From Vibrio profundi (GTDB taxonomy: Bacteria; Pseudomonadota; Gammaproteobacteria; Enterobacterales; Vibrionaceae): DNA of 64,000 nucleotides. The translations under genes and the position numbers were made by a program. Of this stretch, positions 55,076-63,943 are shown one piece after another. The stretch is taken from contig NZ_RZIS01000002.1 in assembly GCF_005281835.1 (NCBI RefSeq), positions 124,001-188,000 on the forward strand, given 5' to 3'. Each line of letters starts with the position of its first letter. Within the stretch, counting starts at the first letter, position 1. Under the pieces are notes generated by a model. The model made no database searches, was not told where the DNA came from, and was given only the letters and a program-made list of their open reading frames with translations.

Positions 55076-55969
55076 TTATTTTAAATTCTTTATAGCGTAT
55101 TCTTTTATCATTTCCATAGCTGTGGAAATAATTTTGTTGTGTTCGAGCGCTGGCGAAAAGAACACGCAGATATTGTAGTTAATCGCGTTTGCCACCTCGT
55201 AGCAATCTACTGCTGTAATAATTCCCGCATCACAATAAGACTTCGCGTATGCATCAGGGATTGCAGCCCAACCTCGACACCTCAAGAACTCTATAAGCAC
55301 ATCATAGTTACTCACTAAACTGTAATCCGGTGATATCTTGGCTCCTTGTAGCGACGCATCAAAGTGGTTCTCACAAATATACTGTTTTTCTAACTGTAGA
55401 TCCGCTAAACGTACGTTTTGCTTGTTGGCCAATGGGCTATCCACTCCGGTATAAACCGAAACGTCTATCGATCCTAAGTTAATAAAGTTCACTTCCTTAT
55501 CTGGGTGAACCATCATCTTAATCGGCATTAATGCAAGGTGCGCTTCGCCACTCACCAAATCTTCCATTGCATTACGCCTTTGCTTATGTAGCCAATTGAT
55601 TTGCGTTAACGATGAGACTTCACTCATTTTTTCTTCAACATAAGACATTAATGCCAAAGGAATGATCGCGTCATGGTAAATATTCAGTGTCGATATTTCT
55701 TGGTTAAACGAGTTAAGCGCAGCTTTCTCAAACTCTTCAATTTGCCTTGCAATAGTCACCCCTCTAGGAAATAGAACTCTTGCGACTTCAGTTGGTACGG
55801 CCTGCCTTCCCTGAATATCAAAGAGCGGCAGTCCAACCGTATCTTCTAGAATATTGACATGTTCACGAACGGTAGAGCGATCTCGGCCAAGATGTCTCGC
55901 CGCTGCACTGTATGAACCTTTCTCATAGACGGCACAAAAACTAACAATCTGCTCTCTCGTAAACATCAT
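55076..55969 (-). CDS. LysR family transcriptional regulator
   Basis: 297 residues. N-terminal HTH (QIVSFCAVYEKGSYSAAARH, RSTVREHVNILEDTVGLPLF) and a more divergent ligand domain. The strand is AT-richer than neighbours. Convergent with the esterase and divergent from the 56157 membrane pair. Two Met at the start (55969 or 55966). Target unknown. Confidence 0.88.
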   Translation of the reverse strand: MMFTREQIVSFCAVYEKGSYSAAARHLGRDRSTVREHVNILEDTVGLPLFDIQGRQAVPTEVARVLFPRGVTIARQIEEFEKAALNSFNQEISTLNIYHDAIIPLALMSYVEEKMSEVSSLTQINWLHKQRRNAMEDLVSGEAHLALMPIKMMVHPDKEVNFINLGSIDVSVYTGVDSPLANKQNVRLADLQLEKQYICENHFDASLQGAKISPDYSLVSNYDVLIEFLRCRGWAAIPDAYAKSYCDAGIITAVDCYEVANAINYNICVFFSPALEHNKIISTAMEMIKEYAIKNLK

Positions 55970-56156
55970 TTACCTCAAAGTTTTTTGGTGGGGAAACCCC
56001 ATCATAATCAATTATAGGCCAACCGAAAAGCAAGGTACTTTACTGTTTAGACATTGCCATATTGTGCCCTTTACCAAACGGAAGGTCTGGGACTGTCATT
56101 AACCCATTAACGACATTGTTCATAAGGATTTAGCAAGTCATATACAGAGGCTCGAA

Positions 56157-56468
56157 ATGAAAATCCATCAATCTAGTTTGAGTTATGAATCCTTACCATC
56201 GGTCTATCAATTACTCGACACTCCGATCTTTATGTGGGTCATTGCACTTTCAACCATCGCATTATTTGCTTGGGTACTGAACCGACTTTGGTTCATTCAT
56301 TCCATTCCGAAATCTAAAGCTAAGGAACTCAATTTAGGGCAAAGCAAACTGGTGTTCTGGTTATGTATTTTAGGTATCGCTTGGAAACCACTTTGGGTGG
56401 CAGCAGTATTAGCCATTGTCACTGACTGGGATAAAGTTCAGCTTTGGCTTAAGGAGGCTCGCGTATGA
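56157..56468 (+). CDS. Small two-helix membrane protein, partner of HlyD-type adaptor
   Basis: 103 residues, two hydrophobic helices (about 26-45 IFMWVIALSTIALFAWVL and about 64-85 LVFWLCILGIAWKPLWVAAV). Layout resembles the small proteins (YibI, YiaW) that precede HlyD-like YibH or YiaV in E. coli, but I cannot confirm family membership. The ATG at 56157 follows AGAGGCTCGAA. Its stop overlaps the start of the next gene (ATGA), so the pair is translationally coupled. Confidence 0.7.
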   Translation: MKIHQSSLSYESLPSVYQLLDTPIFMWVIALSTIALFAWVLNRLWFIHSIPKSKAKELNLGQSKLVFWLCILGIAWKPLWVAAVLAIVTDWDKVQLWLKEARV

Positions 56469-57496
56469 AAGAAATAATGGTTCCCTATCTATTACTCGTG
56501 TGGCTATTGTTCAAATTTGGCTTACTTCGCCGCACTCCGAGAAATTACTTTGCGACAACATTAGTGGGCGTTTTACTCATGGCTGGGCTATTCTTCGCGC
56601 ACCGATTTTACTCTCCAGCAGACTTAACCAACTCAACCACCATTAAAGCACCACATGCAATCTTGTCGCCGGCTTTTGGCCAGCAAATCAAAACCATACA
56701 TGTAGAACACAACCAAAAGGTCAATAAAGGTGAGATCCTTTACACCCTAAAAGACGATAATATTCGATCCGCTTTAATAGAAGTCGATGCCAGCATTGAT
56801 GAAAGTACTAAGGCAATTAGTGCTAAGAAAATTGAATATCGGCAAGCTCAACGAGACTTAGAACGCAACCTAGGCCTTAAAAAACACGCAACGCAACGGG
56901 ACTTAGAACAATCGTCCGACTTAGTTGAAGTGCTTCAAGCCGATATCGAGATCCTTGAAACCCGTCTAATAGGCTTGGTCGCACGACGAGATAACCTGCA
57001 ATTTGAACGCGAAAGACTCACCGTTCGTGCCCCTTTCAACGGAATGATCACGCACGTGTTTATTGCAAATGGTTCACGAGTCGGCGCGCTTCATTTATGG
57101 GATATAGAAAAGAAATTCATTGAAACCCGTATCCCAGATCAAGCCTATAAGAACATTCGCAAAGGCCAATTTAGCGAGTTTTATGTCGATGCCTTCCCGG
57201 GAGAAATCTTCAGAGCAAGAGTCCACAGCGTGGTAGAAGCAACAGGAGAAGCACAAGGGGGGCTAATGCCCGTAGAGCAACGCGTCTCTGCACACATAGC
57301 AATGGGCTCTGCTCCCATTGGTCGAACGGTTATTTTGGAGATGGATGAAAAAACCATGGCGCTAATGCCCATTGGTGCTACTGGATCAGCATGGATCAGC
57401 GCTGAAAAGCCTCACCCACTATTGGGCTTTTTAGACATCATTGGTGGGGCGGGTGTACGACTAACCTCGATTAAGTCTTACCTTAAAGCACTCTAA
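56465..57496 (+). CDS. HlyD/EmrA-like membrane-anchored adaptor protein
   Basis: 343 residues. One N-terminal helix region (about 5-45), first lipoyl half (SPAFGQQIKTIHVEHNQKVN), a coiled-coil hairpin (about 100-185), second half (LTVRAPFNGMITHVFIANGS) and a beta-barrel domain. Such adaptors link an inner-membrane exporter to TolC. No exporter gene is adjacent. Coupled to the small protein upstream. Confidence 0.88.
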   Translation: MKEIMVPYLLLVWLLFKFGLLRRTPRNYFATTLVGVLLMAGLFFAHRFYSPADLTNSTTIKAPHAILSPAFGQQIKTIHVEHNQKVNKGEILYTLKDDNIRSALIEVDASIDESTKAISAKKIEYRQAQRDLERNLGLKKHATQRDLEQSSDLVEVLQADIEILETRLIGLVARRDNLQFERERLTVRAPFNGMITHVFIANGSRVGALHLWDIEKKFIETRIPDQAYKNIRKGQFSEFYVDAFPGEIFRARVHSVVEATGEAQGGLMPVEQRVSAHIAMGSAPIGRTVILEMDEKTMALMPIGATGSAWISAEKPHPLLGFLDIIGGAGVRLTSIKSYLKAL

Positions 57497-57535
57497 AAGG
57501 CCTAAAAATACAGCAAGGCAGCAATACTGATAATA

Positions 57536-57564
57536 AAGGTCGTTTTACACTGTAAAGCGACCTT
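57536..57564. repeat. Hairpin after the HlyD gene
   Basis: AAGGTCGTTTTAC pairs with GTAAAGCGACCTT (one mismatch). On the minus strand it is followed by TATTATC, so it may weakly terminate minus-strand transcription; on the plus strand no T run. Confidence 0.45.
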
Positions 57565-57660
57565 CTGATATAAGTTCGCCCCAAAAAGCCTGAGATTAGC
57601 TTAGGCTTTGTGTTTTAAAGCTCAATAGATAGTAACCAAGGTCAGCCTTACAGTATTTTC

Positions 57661-58293
57661 TTAAGACCCTCTCACAACTAACGAGTTGAGCATGGGGTTA
57701 TCTAGTATCAACCAAACACTCACCATCGCTAAACTCCCGGCATAAAAGAAATTCAGCGCTTTTTCATACACTAAACTACTCGACACTCTCGCTAAAGCTT
57801 CCCCTATCGACACCCATAGAATGTGAGTAGTGATATTCAGAACCGCCAACCAAACAATCAAAATTACAATGCCATACTCGCCAAAAACCTGCAGTGATGA
57901 CTCAGAAAACAAGCTGAACATTAAGAACACCATCAACCACCCTTTTGAGTTAAGTATTTGGATCAATAACCCATCTAGAAACCCCAATGAAGTCATCGCC
58001 TTGCCATCTTGTTGGCCACTTGATGTCGCAAACTTAAACGCCAAGTAAAGCAAGTACAGTGAACCCAATAATTGCATGGTATTCATTATGTCAGTGTGTG
58101 TTTTAACTATTTCCCCAAGTCCAAATCCGATAACGATCGATTTAATAATGAATATTACGTCTACCCCCGCAACCAACGGAATAGACCTTTTTAACCCAAC
58201 TCTGGCACCAGACGCCGCAAATACTACATTGGCGGGGCCAGGGCTAAATACTAGCGGAAACATCACTCCCAACCACATCAGAAACAAACTCAT
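57661..58293 (-). CDS. LysE/RhtB family amino acid exporter
   Basis: 210 residues, five to six hydrophobic helices. Family-typical PGPANVVFAASGARVGLKRS at 18-37 (FSPGPANV), then LGSLYLLYLAFKF and NSKGWLMVFLMFSLF. Exports an amino acid or homoserine-like compound. It lies 74 bases downstream of an AraC regulator on the same strand, which probably controls it. Confidence 0.9.
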   Translation of the reverse strand: MSLFLMWLGVMFPLVFSPGPANVVFAASGARVGLKRSIPLVAGVDVIFIIKSIVIGFGLGEIVKTHTDIMNTMQLLGSLYLLYLAFKFATSSGQQDGKAMTSLGFLDGLLIQILNSKGWLMVFLMFSLFSESSLQVFGEYGIVILIVWLAVLNITTHILWVSIGEALARVSSSLVYEKALNFFYAGSLAMVSVWLILDNPMLNSLVVRGS

Positions 58294-58367
58294 GCTACAC
58301 CTCCCTATAAACAGAAATGCGATAGTATTAAATCCAATGAAAGCAAGTCTTGTACGAAATTGAAGAT

Positions 58368-59174
58368 CTAAAGGCGTAAAGTTTGAAAGTTAGAAGGTGA
58401 GATCCCAAAAGCTTTTTTGAAATTGCGATTGAAATGGCTTTGGTCATAAAAGCCACACGCTAGCGCGGTATCAATACAGCTTTCGCCTTGCGCTAACAAT
58501 GTTTTTGCGTGTTTTACTTTTATCAAAATTAAATACTGGTGGGGCGTCACGCCAAATATCGATTTAAAGCTCTTAATCAATTGGAACTTTGAACAGTTTG
58601 CAATTTGTTCTAACTCCGACAAGCTTGGGCTAGCCATAAAATTATCGTGTATAAAGTCACGAGCTAAGTAGCTGGTTTTGGTGCAAACCTGAGTATGTTT
58701 TTCAACCGGGGTTGAACCGTGGCGAGTTAATAGCTGTTCTATAGCGACTACGAGCAAAGACTCTCTTGTGATCTCAAAAGAGGCTTCCTCCAGTGAACGA
58801 TGCAGCTGAATTAACAGCTCAAATAATGGTGCATCGTCAATTTTAGCGGTTTCAATCACAGGATTAATCGGCCAATCACGGGTTGAAAATTGCTCTGATA
58901 ATGTCTTCAAATCAAAGTAAAACATACGATACTGCCACCCCATCGGCGAACCAGAGAAACCGGTATGCACTTCCGAAGGGTTAATCGCAACGATATGCTT
59001 TTTAGGGATAACAATATTCCTGCCTCGATAGAACAATCCTTCAGCGCCATCTTCGATAACGCCAATGGCCAATTCATCATGCCAATGTTTAGTAAATTCA
59101 AATTTCGTGTACTTTGCCGCAAGCAGCTCGACGCCCGAAAACAGCTCATTACGCCAGATTTTAGATTTTTCCAC
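58368..59174 (-). CDS. AraC family transcriptional regulator
   Basis: 268 residues: N-terminal cupin-type sensor (TKFEFTKHWHDELAIGVIED) and two HTH motifs at the C-terminus (SELEQIANCSKFQLIKSFKS, and CIDTALACGFYDQSHFNRNF, KAFGISPSNFQ). Same strand and just upstream of the LysE exporter. Ligand unknown. Start ATG 59174 follows AAAGGAGTTGATGTG. Confidence 0.92.
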   Translation of the reverse strand: MEKSKIWRNELFSGVELLAAKYTKFEFTKHWHDELAIGVIEDGAEGLFYRGRNIVIPKKHIVAINPSEVHTGFSGSPMGWQYRMFYFDLKTLSEQFSTRDWPINPVIETAKIDDAPLFELLIQLHRSLEEASFEITRESLLVVAIEQLLTRHGSTPVEKHTQVCTKTSYLARDFIHDNFMASPSLSELEQIANCSKFQLIKSFKSIFGVTPHQYLILIKVKHAKTLLAQGESCIDTALACGFYDQSHFNRNFKKAFGISPSNFQTLRL

Positions 59175-59424
59175 ATCAACTCCTTTGATACAGAGTAAAT
59201 AGCCACTTGAACTCTATAAACGAGATAATGACGAGGTTTCATTCGCACTGCACACTCTCGATCATCCGCATCCAATATTCTGCGTATCATTTCTAAAATT
59301 CATACCGATTATGCACGTGTAATCACCCTCTCACGTCCATCGTTAGCGCAAATAAACCGTTAAGGTTTGACCGAACCATCTGTATTTCATACTCTAATTT
59401 TTCTTCTTTTTGTATGAGATATTC

Positions 59425-60699
59425 ATGAATATATTCATAGCAACTTATGGTTCTCGTGGCGATGTCCAACCTTACTTAGCATTAGGGAGAGGTTTACTGA
59501 ACGCGGGGCATAATGTCACTATTGCCACCAGCGTGCGCTTTCAAGCAGACGTACAGGCCATAGGTTTGCACTACGGATACATGAACGATGAATTGCTATC
59601 GATTTTAGACACTCAACTCGGACGCAGCCTCATTGATTCTTCTCATGGCTTGCTCGGAAACCTTAAACAGCTCATTCAAGCCAAGAAAAAGATTAGCCCT
59701 CTACAAACGAAGCAGATAGAAGAATGTTGGCTTGCCGCTAAGGACGCCAACCCAGACGTCATTATTTTCCACCCAAAAGCCTTTGGTGCGCCGAGTTATG
59801 CAGAAAAGCTTGGGGTGCCCGTCATGCTTGCATCAGTGGTGCCAATGCTTGTCCCTTCTTCGACGACTCCGCATATTGGGTTCCCATCGTTAAAGTTGGG
59901 TAAATGGTACAACCGGCTCACCTATTCGCTTGTCAATCTCATCATGCAGCTATCGATAAGCAAACCAATACGACACTGGCGAGTTGAGAATGGACTGCCG
60001 GCAAAAGGGGGGATCAATCTTTTACGTACGCATTCGGGAAGTTCAATGCCTGTTTTACAAGGGTTTAGCCGACACGTCGCCGACCTCCCGCTAGACAATC
60101 AATCACAGGTCACCACGACAGGATACTGGTTTACAGAGACGCCCGATTGGCAGCCAAGCCAAGCACTTTCGGAGTTTCTGGAAAGTGGGCCACCTCCGGT
60201 TTATATCGGTTTTGGTTCTATGGTAGGGCAAGACCCACAGCAATTAACTGAGACGGTTATAGCAGCCCTCACCAAAGCAAAAGTAAGGGGCATACTGGCT
60301 TCTGGCTGGGGAGGAATCAAATCAAGCTCGCTTCCAGATTCCATCATCGAAATCGACCACGCTCCTCACCAATGGCTGTTCCCTAAAATGGCGGCGATTG
60401 TTCATCACTGCGGCGCAGGCACTACCGCAGCTGCGCTTCGAGCAGGTAAACCCTCCATACCTGTGCCCTTTTTTGGCGACCAACCGTACTGGGCTAAACG
60501 CCTCTATGAGTTAGGGGTAAGCTCAATACCACTACCTAAAAAGTCACTAAATTCAGACAGCCTTGCTCAAGAAATCAAGCACGTTATTTCGGATGTAAGC
60601 ATTCAGAAAAATGCTGAGGTCTTGGGTCAGAAAGTTCGACGTGAAGGGGGAATAGAGAAGGCCATTAAAGTCATTGAACACTATGCACTAAATGAGTGA
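59425..60699 (+). CDS. UDP-glycosyltransferase-like enzyme (GT1/GT28 type)
   Basis: 424 residues from ATG 59425 (the frame opens at TTG 59410). Fold of GT-B enzymes: N-terminal MNIFIATYGSRGDVQPYLAL, C-terminal donor site IVHHCGAGTTAAALRAGKPS and PFFGDQPYWAKRL. This resembles sterol glucosyltransferase or macrolide/rhamnosyltransferase-like enzymes. Acceptor unknown. Single gene, weak ribosome-binding site. Convergent with the six-gene run. Confidence 0.88.
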   Translation: MNIFIATYGSRGDVQPYLALGRGLLNAGHNVTIATSVRFQADVQAIGLHYGYMNDELLSILDTQLGRSLIDSSHGLLGNLKQLIQAKKKISPLQTKQIEECWLAAKDANPDVIIFHPKAFGAPSYAEKLGVPVMLASVVPMLVPSSTTPHIGFPSLKLGKWYNRLTYSLVNLIMQLSISKPIRHWRVENGLPAKGGINLLRTHSGSSMPVLQGFSRHVADLPLDNQSQVTTTGYWFTETPDWQPSQALSEFLESGPPPVYIGFGSMVGQDPQQLTETVIAALTKAKVRGILASGWGGIKSSSLPDSIIEIDHAPHQWLFPKMAAIVHHCGAGTTAAALRAGKPSIPVPFFGDQPYWAKRLYELGVSSIPLPKKSLNSDSLAQEIKHVISDVSIQKNAEVLGQKVRREGGIEKAIKVIEHYALNE

Positions 60700-60751
60700 A
60701 TCAGGAATAGTGTGGTGCGCAATGACACACCAATTAACGGAGGAAGCTAAC

Positions 60752-61138
60752 TTAGACGTTCACTTTGTACTTTAAATCATTCACTTCGTCACCTGTTATC
60801 CCTCTGAATCCCCAACAATGCGCAGGCTGCTCTTTTATCGTGATTTCAATATCAATAGGCGCGATGCCCAATTTATTCTCGATATTATCAAACAGGGATC
60901 TAATTAGGCGCTTTTTGGTCTCTAGCTGACGGCCTTCCATCATGTTAATTTCGATCACCGTATAAGCGTCACTTCGGCCTCCCGGATAGTAAAAGTCCTC
61001 TTTTTCCATCGGAATAAATCGATGCGCGCGTTTATCTTCTGGTAACCCAAGCACTTGTTTCATACAAGTTTGAATCACATGCGACAGTTCAGCTTTGATG
61101 GGGTTTAAGTGCTGCTTAATTCCGTAAATCACTATCAT
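60752..61138 (-). CDS. Tautomerase-superfamily protein without N-terminal Pro
   Basis: 128 residues resembling Tautomerase_2 (KAELSHVIQTCMKQVLGLPE, FYYPGGRSDAYTVIEINMME, TKKRLIRSLFDNIENKLGIA, DIEITIKEQPAHCWGFRG). The catalytic Pro1 of tautomerases is not present: the protein begins Met-Ile. The start ATG 61138 lies inside the preceding GNAT gene (overlap 23 bases), with AAAGGATTGAACC upstream. Last gene of the six-gene run. Confidence 0.78.
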   Translation of the reverse strand: MIVIYGIKQHLNPIKAELSHVIQTCMKQVLGLPEDKRAHRFIPMEKEDFYYPGGRSDAYTVIEINMMEGRQLETKKRLIRSLFDNIENKLGIAPIDIEITIKEQPAHCWGFRGITGDEVNDLKYKVNV

Positions 61139-61604
61139 GGTTCAATCCTTTAACGTTGACAGATGGTGTGAGGTCCAAAACCATATTAACAAAGTGAGGC
61201 TCCGCTTCTAGCACGACGTAGCCCAGCATTTCATAAAAACGGATAGCCTTGGTGTTAGCAATAAAGCTAGATAGAGTAACCTTCTCACATTGGTTAGATC
61301 TTGCTTGTTCATGGATGATGGACATGATTTCAGCGCCAACCCCTTGGTTTTGAAATTTAGGGAAGACAAGCAGTAAGTGCACATGTAAAGCCTTGTCATA
61401 AGGCTTATAGCAAACCATGCCTACTCGCTCGCCTTTTTTCATCACCCAGAAAAACCAATCAGCCTGATACTCAGTTTCCAAACGCGCCAATTGGAAGTCA
61501 TCATTCCAACCAAACACTTCATCGACATAAGAATGCAGGCCCTGTTTAAGTACAGCCAATCTTTGTTCATAATCGCGCGGCAGGATGGGCTCAAAGTTCA
61601 ACAT
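61116..61604 (-). CDS. GNAT family N-acetyltransferase
   Basis: 162 residues from ATG 61604 (AAGGTGGCT upstream; GTG at 61610 also possible). GNAT core: LHVHLLLVFPKFQNQGVGAE (acetyl-CoA loop QNQGVGAEI), then VTLSSFIANTKAIRFYEMLG. Substrate unknown. Lies 11 bases downstream of the VOC gene at 61616. Confidence 0.88.
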   Translation of the reverse strand: MLNFEPILPRDYEQRLAVLKQGLHSYVDEVFGWNDDFQLARLETEYQADWFFWVMKKGERVGMVCYKPYDKALHVHLLLVFPKFQNQGVGAEIMSIIHEQARSNQCEKVTLSSFIANTKAIRFYEMLGYVVLEAEPHFVNMVLDLTPSVNVKGLNHDSDLRN

Positions 61605-61615
61605 AGCCACCTTAA

Positions 61616-62002
61616 CTAAGTGTTTTCAGCAATACGCCATAGCACACCGCTTGGATCCGTTAGGCAGAACTCAAGCATTCCCCACGGTTGGGCTACCAAG
61701 TCAGTGAGCGCATACTCAAATTCGGTCTCAGTCAAAGATTCTTGAATATGTTGATACCAACTTTGCGCATCCTCTACCAATAGGTGCATCATAAAATTCT
61801 CGCTGTGCTGCGGTTCATAGAAATCTTGCAGTAAGAAGGCACAATCGCCTTTCTTAAAGTAGGCAACCGCACCAAATTCAGACGCCATTTCAAACCCGAT
61901 GGCTTGGTAAAACTGTTTAGAAACCGCAAAGTCTTTCGCTGGGACAAAAGATTTGATTTCAACTGGCTGTAAGTTTTTCACTGAGATCCCTTTTATATTC
62001 AC
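61616..62002 (-). CDS. VOC family (glyoxalase/bleomycin-resistance-like) protein
   Basis: 128 residues, VOC fold: FVPAKDFAVSKQFYQAIGFE, GAVAYFKKGDCAFLLQDFY, and WGMLEFCLTDPSGVLWRIAE. Could bind or modify a small toxic molecule; metal ligands not clear. The start codon could be any of several ATG; the listed one gives the full frame. Between 2-hydroxyacid dehydrogenase and GNAT in the run. Confidence 0.85.
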   Translation of the reverse strand: MNIKGISVKNLQPVEIKSFVPAKDFAVSKQFYQAIGFEMASEFGAVAYFKKGDCAFLLQDFYEPQHSENFMMHLLVEDAQSWYQHIQESLTETEFEYALTDLVAQPWGMLEFCLTDPSGVLWRIAENT

Positions 62003-62023
62003 CCTAAAGAAACAACCGCCCCC

Positions 62024-62983
62024 TCACGCGAGGTTTTGAGGCTGACCGTTCACATAAGCCACCACATTTTCGAATGCGACTTTAAAATACAATTCATAGC
62101 TTCCCTGCTCAACGTAACCTAAATGAGGAGCGCATAATGCATTCGAAAGCGCGATCAGCGGCTCATTTTCAGGCGTTGCAGGCTCTGTTGTAAACACATC
62201 TAACGCTGCGCGTTTGGTTGGGTGGCGAGTTAACTCTGCAAGCAGAGCACCCTCTTCAATCAATTCAGCTCGGCTAGTGTTCACCAACAATGAGTTTGAC
62301 TTCATCAAGGCCAGATCTTCTCGAGTCACAATGCCTTTGGTGGCTTGATTCAGCCTTAAGTGTAAAGAGAGCACGTCCAAAGATTGAAAAAAAGCGCGTT
62401 GAGAAATCGCGGCTTGAAAACCATCATTAACCGCCGCGGCACGTGATGACTCACTTCCCCAAACCATTACATTCATATCAAAAGCTTTGGCATATTGAGC
62501 GATTTTTTTACCTATTTTTCCATATCCCAAAATTCCAAGTGTTAAGCCACTTAACGTCCGTCCTAACCCCAACGATCCAGATTGTTGCCACTCTCCAGAC
62601 GACATATTATTGATGTATTCCGGAATGTGGCGCGATGCCGCCATAATGAGACCCCAACAGAGCTCAGCAGGAGCAACGGGCGAACCAATCCCCTCAGCGA
62701 CGCTCACTCCATATTGTTTACACACATCCACATCAATATGATTACTTACTTTTCCGGTTTGACTAATTAACTTCAGATTCGGCAACTTGGCTAGCAACGC
62801 TTCGGTAATCTGAGTTCGTTCACGGATCAAGACCAGCACTTCATAAGGCTGAAGCTTCTCGGCTAACGTCTCTGTGCATAGCTCGGTATCTGTAAAGACA
62901 TCTACCTGATGCCCTTCGAGTAAAGCAAAACAATCGAGCGTTTTTACGGCGCTTTGGTAGTCGTCCAGAATCGCAATTTTCAC
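62024..62983 (-). CDS. D-2-hydroxyacid dehydrogenase (NAD-dependent)
   Basis: 319 residues. NAD-binding GLTLGILGYGKIGKKIAQYA (GxGxxG form), the catalytic Arg region LLVNTSRAELIEEGAL, Glu in DVFTTEPATPENEP and His in LCAPHLGYVEQG. Reduces 2-keto acids or oxidises D-2-hydroxyacids. Member of the minus-strand run. Confidence 0.93.
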   Translation of the reverse strand: MKIAILDDYQSAVKTLDCFALLEGHQVDVFTDTELCTETLAEKLQPYEVLVLIRERTQITEALLAKLPNLKLISQTGKVSNHIDVDVCKQYGVSVAEGIGSPVAPAELCWGLIMAASRHIPEYINNMSSGEWQQSGSLGLGRTLSGLTLGILGYGKIGKKIAQYAKAFDMNVMVWGSESSRAAAVNDGFQAAISQRAFFQSLDVLSLHLRLNQATKGIVTREDLALMKSNSLLVNTSRAELIEEGALLAELTRHPTKRAALDVFTTEPATPENEPLIALSNALCAPHLGYVEQGSYELYFKVAFENVVAYVNGQPQNLA

Positions 62984-63021
62984 TTAATAATCCTTTTGTG
63001 TTGGTAGGCTCGTTATTGGTA

Positions 63022-63228
63022 TTAGCGCACATCTTTTGGGGCACCGCTTTCGCATTTTTTGCAATCGAGTTGATGCCCAAGCATAGAGTCTCTGCCTTGC
63101 TGACTCACCACCCAAGGTCGGCAAATAAAGGGCGGTTGATGGCGAACATGTTGAAAATGCCCACACAATAATTGCGCCACCCAATCTCCCTCATCATCAA
63201 TGTGATAGCCAACAATGGGCTGCTTCAT
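63022..63228 (-). CDS. Small DUF3565-like protein
   Basis: 68 residues, MKQPIVGYHIDDEGDWVAQL then GHFQHVRHQPPFICRPWVVS and CKKCESGAP. The pattern HVRHxPP with a CxxC near the end is that of DUF3565, whose function is unknown. ATG 63228 is chosen to match the family start; ATG 63237 and GTG 63243 are alternatives. Confidence 0.75.
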   Translation of the reverse strand: MKQPIVGYHIDDEGDWVAQLLCGHFQHVRHQPPFICRPWVVSQQGRDSMLGHQLDCKKCESGAPKDVR

Positions 63229-63305
63229 ACCATTCATTCTCACGTGTTGCTCTAAATATCTCTCGCCTTTAATGGGTGAGGCACTATTGCCGATAACGAC
63301 TAAAA

Positions 63306-63674
63306 CTACATCGATACCGCTTCAATTTTATTTCCATCAAGATCGAGGATGAAAGCCGCATAATAATTATCTGCGTACTCTGGTCTTAGCCCCGGCTTAC
63401 CCGCACACTGACCACCAGATTCAAGCGCAACTCTGTAAAACTCGTCCACCTCCACGTGAGATTGAGCATTAAACGCAACGTGAGAGCCGTTACCTGTCGA
63501 CGCACTACCTGAACATGGGCAGCCAATCCAGAACTCAAACTTTTCACCATAAGCAGCAGCGGCACCTTCAATGAAATGCACGCGATCAACCGCTAGTGTT
63601 GCTAATACGTCATCGTAAAACTTCACAGCGGCATTCACGTCTGAAACGCCAATTGAAATATGATTTAAAATCAT
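63306..63674 (-). CDS. VOC family (glyoxalase-like) protein
   Basis: 122 residues: MILNHISIGVSDVNAAVKFY, FEFWIGCPCSGSASTGNGSH, VAFNAQSHVEVDEFYRVALE and AFILDLDGNKIEAVSM, a typical VOC frame with His5, possibly His74 and Glu118 as metal ligands. Leads the six-gene run. ATG 63674 has AGGGAGC upstream. Confidence 0.88.
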   Translation of the reverse strand: MILNHISIGVSDVNAAVKFYDDVLATLAVDRVHFIEGAAAAYGEKFEFWIGCPCSGSASTGNGSHVAFNAQSHVEVDEFYRVALESGGQCAGKPGLRPEYADNYYAAFILDLDGNKIEAVSM

Positions 63675-63907
63675 GCTCCCTCTCTATCAATAGTCATGTA
63701 ACTGCATAATATAACGAGAGTATTATCAACTCTCACCTATTGTTTCCGAACGTTCACCAAAAATGACGGATAAATCTAACTCTGCTTTAAAGTTCAAAAA
63801 AATGGCCACGCTTAAACCTACGTGATCGTAAGCCCTAACTGTTCGTAAGACATAACGCCGCAGCCCAGTAGCTTGTATCGATTTAATCAACGATAAACAT
63901 CAGCCAA

Positions 63908-63936
63908 TAAAAAAGCTCGCCGATAAGGGCGAGCTT
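63908..63936 (-). terminator. Terminator of a minus-strand gene at the right edge
   Basis: AAGCTCGCC/GGCGAGCTT stem with a 6-base loop; for the minus strand it is followed by TTTTTT. The 233 bases between 63675 and 63907 show no gene. Confidence 0.9.
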
Positions 63937-63943
63937 AATAATG

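Noticed and set aside
57536..57564. Hairpin after HlyD as a plus-strand terminator
   Set aside because: No T run follows on the plus strand; reported only as a repeat.
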